DNA from: Mogibacterium sp.
GTDB taxonomy: Bacteria; Bacillota; Clostridia; Peptostreptococcales; Anaerovoracaceae
Assembly: GCA_017434025.1 (NCBI GenBank)
Contig: JAFRGC010000016.1
Span: forward strand, 1 to 64,000
Direction of reading: 5' to 3'
Length of the DNA stretch: 64,000 nt
The stretch's first letter is position 1, and each line of letters starts with the position of its first letter. The position numbers and the translations under genes are program-made. Under the pieces are notes generated by a model, which worked only from the letters and a program-made list of their open reading frames with translations, searched no databases and was not told the origin of the DNA. Positions 58,289 to 64,000 of the stretch are shown in pieces.

Positions 58289-60862
58289 CTAAACCTGCAC
58301 TGGTTCTGGGTCAGGGTCAGTTTCAGAATCGATTGCATACTCCGGAACGATGATCGGTAATGTAAATCCGCTTCCCGTACTGGCTATGATACTCACCGCG
58401 ATATAATGCAGCGCAGCGGAAACAAAGTGTAATATGACACTATTGCCCCATGCCGTGTTCAGAACCATCAGGATACCTGCCACAAATAGCAGGAATGACC
58501 CGCGGGAGATCCTCGCAGAATGTGTAAGGGACGATATCACAAGCGCAATACCACTGACCATATACATATATGCGATGTATTTCAGATAACCATAATCGCC
58601 CTTAAATGTCCCCAAGTAGAAGATCGCTGCTGCAGACAGCAGGATCCACAACAGGATCCGCACGATTCCAGGTTTGTCTATCCTTGCATAGTTCACGACA
58701 AGCAGGATATAAGCTGCTATATACAGTACAGCTCCTCCGGTAATTGAAGTTGTTATCAAAACATCTGCACCGGTCAGCAGGATCACAGCAAAAATAATCG
58801 TCCGATGGAAACTGTTCTTCTTCCTCCGGTAGCCATAGATTGCAATGACCACGATCAGCAGACCGATCACGATCTTGAAACAATTGATTATGAATGCAGA
58901 AGGCTCATATAGAATCGAGAAGAACTCCTTCGTCAGGAAAAACTGCTGTATCAGGAAGAAGCAGATGATCGGCAGCGGACGGAAACGTGAATCCTTCGGA
59001 ATAAAACCATGTTTGCGTTTGTAGCGATGCCGGTACCACATAGATAACAGCGTGATTATGAACAACGCTGTTGTGACAAGCAGAACCGCTGCCATCAGAA
59101 AGAAAAGTACCAGGTCTCTCCAGCTTACACCCTCCGGAAAACTGTAGGCATCAAGCAGCAGTTCGATGCTTGTCTGTGACTTTTCTGCCTGATATGCCAT
59201 GGAAGTCGTGAAAGTACCTTCTGGATGCAGTTCTCTTCCATATTCATCGTAAGTGATGTTCATCACATCTCCGCTCTGCATATCACTGGTATACCTCATT
59301 GTTTCGTCAGGTGCCTGCCTGCCTACTTTGAAGCCTGCTTCAAGCGCTTCCAGTGTCTGGTCTTTGTTGGACTTAATGGTTATAGTGTATTCACTGTCAC
59401 GTGGGATAAATACAGAGATCTTAAAATCACGGATGCTCAGGTAACGATATGGAGTGATCTCTATCTCTCCTGTTTCAATGGTTTCCAGGACTTCATTATC
59501 CCTTGCAACTGAAACGATTGCATCACCAGTGATATACAGCAGCGTATAATCATAATAATCAGTATATAATTCAGCCGGATCATCTACAGAAAAGACCCAG
59601 GATATATACAGTTCCGGTGTATGCGTCTGCATAACATTCGATCCGACAGATGCATTCTTGTTAAACCGCTTGAAGGAATTCTCTGAGCTGGTGTAGTCCA
59701 TGATCAGACTTGTGATCTGATTCATCATGATATTCGCAGCCATCCGGTTCTCATCATTGATCAGGATCGGGTCATTCGCCATTTCCAGAAGGCGGGACAG
59801 AACACTGACAGCATCATGTTTTTCCCACAGAGCTATGAGATACTTCTGCAGACTGTCAGTATAAGTCTCTACATCCGGGCAGATGCTCAGCAGACAGTCC
59901 ATGAGAACTCTCAGCTGACTGTTCATATCAGGATTGGCCCAATAATTTATACCGGTAATTTCTTTATATATGACATCCGCTTTCTTTCGTTTGGCCCAGA
60001 AATCCGAATCGGTTTCCATTGTCGGTGTGTAGTAAGTAATGCCATACCTGGAATACCCCCAGTCGGCAAACGGAACATTTGTAACCGGATCCATCTTTCC
60101 GCAGATATTGAAGATGTTCTCATATGATTTCGGCTCCTTTTCCCGGACGGTCATCGGAGTTGCGAAAGTATAAGCAAAAACATTTTCCTGTGAGAAAGTA
60201 TCTGAATCTGACAGAAGTGAAGCAGTAATGTTGGAAATTGCCGCAGCTCTCGAGAACCCGGAGACCCAGATCTTCATCTTGCCCTTTAAATGATTCTCGG
60301 AAATATAGCCGAACACGCGGTCATATACAAGATGCGCAGCACTGGCGAATCCTATAGGATTCTTGCCTGTTCCGACAGTCAGGTTGGATTCCCATTCATC
60401 CAGATATCCCTGTCCGCAGATCCCGACAGCGATCAGTACGAAAGAGTCGTCCCCTTCCCCGATCGTCTGATGTCCCATAACAGTGGAAACCGTATACATG
60501 CTAGGGTCTTTATTATAGTCATCACTTCTCAGATCAGAAAATCCCGCCTGATCAAGGAATGAACGGAGATCATAGTCTGCTGCTTTAGTCTCTCTCATTC
60601 GCTTCTTGCTTGGACGGAAAGCGGAAGTCGCAAGACCCAGGGATAATTTTGCGAGATCATGATTGTACACGCGCGCATCATTTTTGAACCATGAGCGGTT
60701 GAACGGTACGCGCATGGAATGATCCGCATGTGTCGTAGTGGCATAGAAAGTATCGATCAGATCGATTGTTCCATCCGATTCTTCTTCTGCGAGAACCGGA
60801 GTGACCTGACTCAGAAATACTATTAATACCATTAACCAGATCAATACTCTTCTCAGTTTCAT
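58289..60862 (-). CDS. secreted lipase-like domain fused to a multi-pass membrane domain
   Basis: The 857-residue protein has a signal peptide (to about VLAEEES). Its outside alpha/beta-hydrolase domain (about 60-420) shows a lipase-3-like elbow IWVSGFSRAAAISN (Ser204), VFAYTFATP and NICGKMDPVTNVPF, which could place the Asp. A beta-rich region follows, then about eight membrane helices from about residue 600 (VLFFLMAAVLLVTTALFII onward). The elbow reads GFSRA rather than GxSxG, so activity is uncertain. The C-terminal helices resemble small exporter-like or unknown membrane modules. It may be a surface esterase or lipase. No partner gene is evident. Confidence 0.65.
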   Translation of the reverse strand: MKLRRVLIWLMVLIVFLSQVTPVLAEEESDGTIDLIDTFYATTTHADHSMRVPFNRSWFKNDARVYNHDLAKLSLGLATSAFRPSKKRMRETKAADYDLRSFLDQAGFSDLRSDDYNKDPSMYTVSTVMGHQTIGEGDDSFVLIAVGICGQGYLDEWESNLTVGTGKNPIGFASAAHLVYDRVFGYISENHLKGKMKIWVSGFSRAAAISNITASLLSDSDTFSQENVFAYTFATPMTVREKEPKSYENIFNICGKMDPVTNVPFADWGYSRYGITYYTPTMETDSDFWAKRKKADVIYKEITGINYWANPDMNSQLRVLMDCLLSICPDVETYTDSLQKYLIALWEKHDAVSVLSRLLEMANDPILINDENRMAANIMMNQITSLIMDYTSSENSFKRFNKNASVGSNVMQTHTPELYISWVFSVDDPAELYTDYYDYTLLYITGDAIVSVARDNEVLETIETGEIEITPYRYLSIRDFKISVFIPRDSEYTITIKSNKDQTLEALEAGFKVGRQAPDETMRYTSDMQSGDVMNITYDEYGRELHPEGTFTTSMAYQAEKSQTSIELLLDAYSFPEGVSWRDLVLFFLMAAVLLVTTALFIITLLSMWYRHRYKRKHGFIPKDSRFRPLPIICFFLIQQFFLTKEFFSILYEPSAFIINCFKIVIGLLIVVIAIYGYRRKKNSFHRTIIFAVILLTGADVLITTSITGGAVLYIAAYILLVVNYARIDKPGIVRILLWILLSAAAIFYLGTFKGDYGYLKYIAYMYMVSGIALVISSLTHSARISRGSFLLFVAGILMVLNTAWGNSVILHFVSAALHYIAVSIIASTGSGFTLPIIVPEYAIDSETDPDPEPVQV

Positions 60863-60921
60863 GTATCCTATACCTTTCTGGCTTCGCTTAGATGGATCTG
60901 TAAACCATGAGATGATCTTCG

Positions 60922-62403
60922 TCAGATAAGAAACTCTTCTTTAACAGCTCGCTTCATCGTCCACATACGGACAAACGCATCGCCTTCGACATGACAGAAG
61001 TGTTCTTCTGCCGTCGGGAAGACACGTGAGGTAAACACTGCTTCACCGTCATTTACAAATATCTCCACGGAACTGCTGTCTATGAATATACGCAAGTGAT
61101 AAAGTCCCTCTTCGAGAGGACGTTTTCTTTCCTCGCCTTCACTGATGTTAAAGCGAGTCTCCATCCTGCCGCGGTCAACCGTTATTTCTTTCTGTGCTTC
61201 GTCACAGCTGATGGTGAGACCTCCACTTCCGTCGGCTTTGGTAAAGAGCGACAGTGAGAATGGACCCGGCCGCACTTCTACTTCGATCTCTGCTCCTTTC
61301 GGTAGTGCAAACACTCCCTGTTCATCAGCCTGTGTCGAAAGACGTTCGTCCCGGAGTTTCTTCAGTTCCGGAAGAGGCTGCTGGATCAGACGGCGTTTCC
61401 TTACGGTCAGTTCCCTAGGAAGAGTCAGACATCCGGACCAGTCTTCTTCATCTGTTGGATAGGACAGATCCGGGACGCCCATCCATGCGATCAGAATAGC
61501 TTTATCAGGCTCCTGCAGATTGTTGGCACAGGCTGCAGCGTAGGAATCAAATCCGAAGTCAAGCACGTGGAACTGTCCATCCGGCTTGAAGGTCAGTGTC
61601 TCCCAATCCATGTTTCCCAGAATATAGCCATTGTGATTCTGACTCCCACCGCGTCCGGGTATCGTCAGATGCTGCGGACAGAACAGCAGAACATCGCGGC
61701 CGCCCAGACGTTCTATGGAAGGACACTCCCACATATCTCCAAAGTTTTCGAATCCGGGTACTTTCAGTTCCCCGGCAAATGTCCACCCATGCTGGAGATC
61801 CTCTGAAGAGTAGATCAAAGCACAGCCGCGTTTGTCTTTCGTCTGCGCTCCGATGATCATGTAATACCTGTCACTTCCCGGCAGACAGATGATCTTCGGA
61901 TCTCTCTGATGCTCTGTGTAATCCGGGTTGGAGCCAAAGAGCGGCAGAGGATACTTTTCCGGCCATCCGCCGCGTCCGAGCCGGGCCAGACACGTATACG
62001 CTTTCCGTGTCCAGTCTGCGTCACGGTGATTGCCCGTATAGTACAGATACATTTTATCACCAATCGGCATCGCTGAGCCGGAATAGACACCTTTGTTATC
62101 ATAGCCGTCATTTTGATCCGGCAGCAGACATACTCCAAGATTCTTCCATGTCACAAGATCCTTGGAAACGATATGATACCAGTGTTTCAAGCCATGTACG
62201 GCGCCCCACGGGCACCACTGATAGAACAGATGCCACTGATTCTCATACCATACGAATCCGTTTGGATCATTCATCAGCCCTGTCACAGCCTGGATGTGAT
62301 ATGTCTGTCTGTAAGCTGATTTCGATATCTTTCCGTACAGTTCCAGGAGTTCCTGTGGATCCTTAAGGTATCTGTACTTCTCCTCTCTGGTCCATTCTCT
62401 CAT
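60922..62403 (-). CDS. sucrose-6-phosphate hydrolase/fructosidase (GH32)
   Basis: The 493-residue enzyme has the GH32 five-blade propeller motifs: nucleophile region NDPNG (45-49), QRDPKI and MWECPS with the acid/base Glu. A C-terminal beta-sandwich ends in SSVEIFVNDGE. No signal peptide is visible, so it is cytosolic and acts on imported sucrose or sucrose-6-phosphate. No PTS, ScrR or fructokinase gene is in the window. AAGGAG precedes the ATG. Confidence 0.92.
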   Translation of the reverse strand: MREWTREEKYRYLKDPQELLELYGKISKSAYRQTYHIQAVTGLMNDPNGFVWYENQWHLFYQWCPWGAVHGLKHWYHIVSKDLVTWKNLGVCLLPDQNDGYDNKGVYSGSAMPIGDKMYLYYTGNHRDADWTRKAYTCLARLGRGGWPEKYPLPLFGSNPDYTEHQRDPKIICLPGSDRYYMIIGAQTKDKRGCALIYSSEDLQHGWTFAGELKVPGFENFGDMWECPSIERLGGRDVLLFCPQHLTIPGRGGSQNHNGYILGNMDWETLTFKPDGQFHVLDFGFDSYAAACANNLQEPDKAILIAWMGVPDLSYPTDEEDWSGCLTLPRELTVRKRRLIQQPLPELKKLRDERLSTQADEQGVFALPKGAEIEVEVRPGPFSLSLFTKADGSGGLTISCDEAQKEITVDRGRMETRFNISEGEERKRPLEEGLYHLRIFIDSSSVEIFVNDGEAVFTSRVFPTAEEHFCHVEGDAFVRMWTMKRAVKEEFLI

Positions 62404-62447
62404 AAGATACTCCTTCCTTGCTATCGCATTTTCACTGAATCGCGAGC

Positions 62448-63074
62448 TTAGAAAATTTGTCCTGGCAGTTTTAGTTTTTGCTTAACAGGAAAAGTACTGT
62501 CGAATCGTTCGACCTCTGTATCTTCTACATAATAACCTTCTGGTGTCTGATAAACTCCTGTGATCCCATTGAGATATCCCGGAGTCAATTCTTTGCAAAG
62601 AAAGAATGAGTCATCTGCACCTTCCGGCAGATCATGATATCTGATGCCGAAGTTACGGGCAAAATCAAAACCGCTTTTGCCGTAGAAGCCGATATTGCCT
62701 TCAAAAAGCACTGCTCCAAATCCCATCTCTTTCGCTCGATCCAGAGAATAGTCAAGCAGCAGCTTGCCGTATCCCTTGCGCTTAAGATCCGGTGTGATGC
62801 AGATCGGTCCCATTGTCAGTACATCGATGTCTCTGCCATCATCTGAATTGATCACCGTTCTCATGAACATGTTCTGCCCGATCAGCTTGCCATTTTGTTC
62901 CATGACAAAATCCAGTTCTTTCACAAAAGCAGGATCGTCACGAAGCACGTGAATAACATAGTGCTCGCTGCATCCCGGCCTGTAAACATTCCAGAACGAT
63001 TCTCTGATAAGGTTCTCAACCTCTCTGTATTCTGCTTTCTTCTCTAAACGTATCGTAATGTCATTTCTATTCAT
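62448..63074 (-). CDS. GNAT family N-acetyltransferase
   Basis: The 208-residue protein has the acetyl-CoA-binding motif A ITPDLKRKGYGKLLLDYSLDRA and motif B GAVLFEGNIGFYGKSGF. The substrate is not predictable. CAGGAGG precedes the ATG. A large hairpin lies in its upstream region. Confidence 0.88.
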   Translation of the reverse strand: MNRNDITIRLEKKAEYREVENLIRESFWNVYRPGCSEHYVIHVLRDDPAFVKELDFVMEQNGKLIGQNMFMRTVINSDDGRDIDVLTMGPICITPDLKRKGYGKLLLDYSLDRAKEMGFGAVLFEGNIGFYGKSGFDFARNFGIRYHDLPEGADDSFFLCKELTPGYLNGITGVYQTPEGYYVEDTEVERFDSTFPVKQKLKLPGQIF

Positions 63075-63110
63075 TGTTTAACCTCCTGAAAATTGTTGAC
63101 TCCAATTGCT

Positions 63111-63154
63111 GACCAGCGGGAGGTTTGTCGTGATCGTCTGCAAACCTCCCGGTC
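63111..63154 (-). other. long imperfect hairpin upstream of the GNAT gene
   Basis: GACC-(AGC)-GGGAGGTTTG at 63111-63127 can pair with CAAACCTCCCGGTC at 63141-63154, with a 13-base loop and a 3-base bulge. On the minus strand it lies 37 bases before the GNAT start and has no U-tract. It may end the methyltransferase-family transcript weakly, or be a leader structure. Confidence 0.55.
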
Positions 63155-63226
63155 AGCCGACAATCTCCAGTGTGTTGTGTAGTTTTCTCAAACAGCACTC
63201 TCCTTGTAAAATTATATGATTTTGCC

Positions 63227-63898
63227 TTACCATATAAAAGGTATGACTTTATATCTGACTTTATTCTTGTATTCTCTGTAACCGTCCAGTCCCTCCTCCA
63301 GAACCGCCTCTTCGTTACGTATCCTCTTCGCTATGATCGGTATATAGAGGAGTATGATCCCGAAAGAGATCACCGACCCCAGCACCAGAGGCATAGCCAG
63401 GAAGAGGATAATGGTACTCATATACATAGGATGGCGCACGATACCGTAGAGTCCGGTATCGACCACTTTCTGCCCTTCCTGGACCTCGATCGTTCTTGAC
63501 AGGTACTCGTTCTCACGAAGGACTTCTGCATACAGTGCGTAAGCAAGAAGGAATACTACTGCCGCGGCATATGAAACCCATGGCGGCAGGACGATCCATC
63601 CGTACCGGTAATTCAGTCCTGCAATTATGAAAGCTGCAAGAAACATCAGGCCACTGAACAGGATCACTTCTTTCTGTTCTGCCTCTTCCTCTCTCGCATT
63701 CAGTCTTTTACGCAATAAGTCCGGACTTGTCCGCATCATTATCAGCCCGGCAATGAACATCGGTATGAAAAGAATACCGATCAACAGCCACGCCTGCCAG
63801 TAATCAAAAGTCCCCGCCGGGAGGAACAGAAGAACTCCCACCAGCAGTAACCCACTTGAGAACTTTATGATTGCCTGTACAAAAAGTTTCGGTTCCAT
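63227..63898 (-). CDS. isoprenylcysteine carboxylmethyltransferase-family membrane protein
   Basis: The 223-residue protein has about five to six membrane helices. Its C-terminal ICMT/PEMT signature reads GLYGIVRHPMYMST, followed by RIRNEEAVLEEGLDGYREY, which binds SAM in homologues. Bacterial members methylate unknown, often lipid or isoprenoid, substrates. A GAGGGG site precedes the ATG. It is separated from the GNAT gene by 152 bases. Confidence 0.85.
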   Translation of the reverse strand: MEPKLFVQAIIKFSSGLLLVGVLLFLPAGTFDYWQAWLLIGILFIPMFIAGLIMMRTSPDLLRKRLNAREEEAEQKEVILFSGLMFLAAFIIAGLNYRYGWIVLPPWVSYAAAVVFLLAYALYAEVLRENEYLSRTIEVQEGQKVVDTGLYGIVRHPMYMSTIILFLAMPLVLGSVISFGIILLYIPIIAKRIRNEEAVLEEGLDGYREYKNKVRYKVIPFIW

Positions 63899-63910
63899 CT
63901 GTTTCCCCTC

Positions 63911-63991
63911 TTAATAGCAATTCTTCAGTGCCTCTTCTATGATGCTGAATTCCTGCCATTTCCGGAATCCAGCCTTGTTATACTGCTTCTT
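63911..63991 (-). pseudogene. possible 3' remnant of a coding sequence at the window edge
   Basis: A 26-codon open stretch with no start codon encodes a charged peptide ending ALKNCY, 12 bases before the methyltransferase-family gene. An in-frame stop at 63992-63994 closes it upstream. It may be the tail of a frameshifted gene continuing past the window, or chance. Confidence 0.25.
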
Positions 63992-64000
63992 TTAACTGTT

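Noticed and set aside
63078-63200. Possible leader peptide or short GTG ORF upstream of the GNAT gene
   Set aside because: The frame overlaps a strong hairpin, its ribosome site is too close to the start, and the peptide has no recognisable bias. I keep only the hairpin.
1-64000. CRISPR arrays, insertion sequences, prophage or integrative-element boundaries
   Set aside because: I saw no regularly spaced repeats, transposase, integrase or attachment-site duplications. The single tRNA has no duplicated 3' end nearby.

Overview
The window reads as a chromosomal segment of an anaerobic, low-to-moderate G+C Gram-positive bacterium of the class Clostridia. The reasons are the gene order (ftsK-rimO-pgsA-cinA-recA, rplU-rpmA-obg, alaS-ireB-ruvX), strong Shine-Dalgarno sites, a Bacillus/Clostridium-type LexA box at recA, an IreB-type phosphoprotein, a Spo0A C-domain relative and a GGGtGRT/NifU-like pair. 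A member of the Peptostreptococcales/Family XIII group fits the amino-acid-oriented gene content, but this placement is inference. There is no rRNA operon, insertion sequence, prophage or CRISPR array. One tRNA is present. Almost every gene is on the minus strand; only the block at 40.7-47.4 kb is on the plus strand. The segment therefore probably lies on one replichore.

Region A (1-14 kb, minus) is peptide and amino-acid catabolism and transport. In transcription order it holds a DUF3798 lipoprotein, an RbsA-like double ATPase and two RbsC-like permeases. Next come an M24 proline peptidase, a prolyl-iminopeptidase-like hydrolase and a PLP fold-type-II enzyme. Next to these lie a YfcC-type permease followed by an M20 peptidase, and two small cell-envelope proteins.

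Region B (14.1-19.2 kb, minus) is the most novel-looking block. It has a LysR regulator, a four-helix membrane protein, a flavodoxin-fold protein with a four-Cys motif and an added zinc ribbon, a duplicated dimeric alpha/beta-barrel (EthD-like) protein and a six-repeat LVIVD beta-propeller. Several hairpins and a long-spaced dyad lie between them. No described pathway matches this set in my knowledge.

Region C (19.2-40.6 kb, minus) is housekeeping: ruvX, ireB, alaS, a DUF896 gene, a Spo0A-C-only protein, comEA, obg, rpmA, rplU, recA, cinA, pgsA, rimO, ftsK, rpmF, tRNA-Pro, tmcAL, coaD, rsmD, recG, an Asp23-family gene and rpmB. Departures from the usual layout include an L21 with a SAP-like tail, an L27 without its N-terminal extension and without prp, and no DAK/FakA-type gene between the Asp23-family gene and recG.

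Region D (40.7-47.4 kb, plus) carries a membrane-anchored, apparently catalytically dead PepD-like protein, a class A penicillin-binding protein with a Lys-rich repeat and an unusual tail, and a Na+-coupled NSS amino-acid transporter.

Region E (47.5-64 kb, minus) holds the GGGtGRT/NifU-like pair, a tight five-gene operon (adenine deaminase, PfkB kinase, surface DUF885 hydrolase, TldD, TldE), an OhrR-like regulator with a glutathione peroxidase, a secreted lipase-like multi-pass protein, a GH32 sucrose hydrolase, a GNAT and an isoprenylcysteine-methyltransferase-family protein. Both window edges cut through other features.
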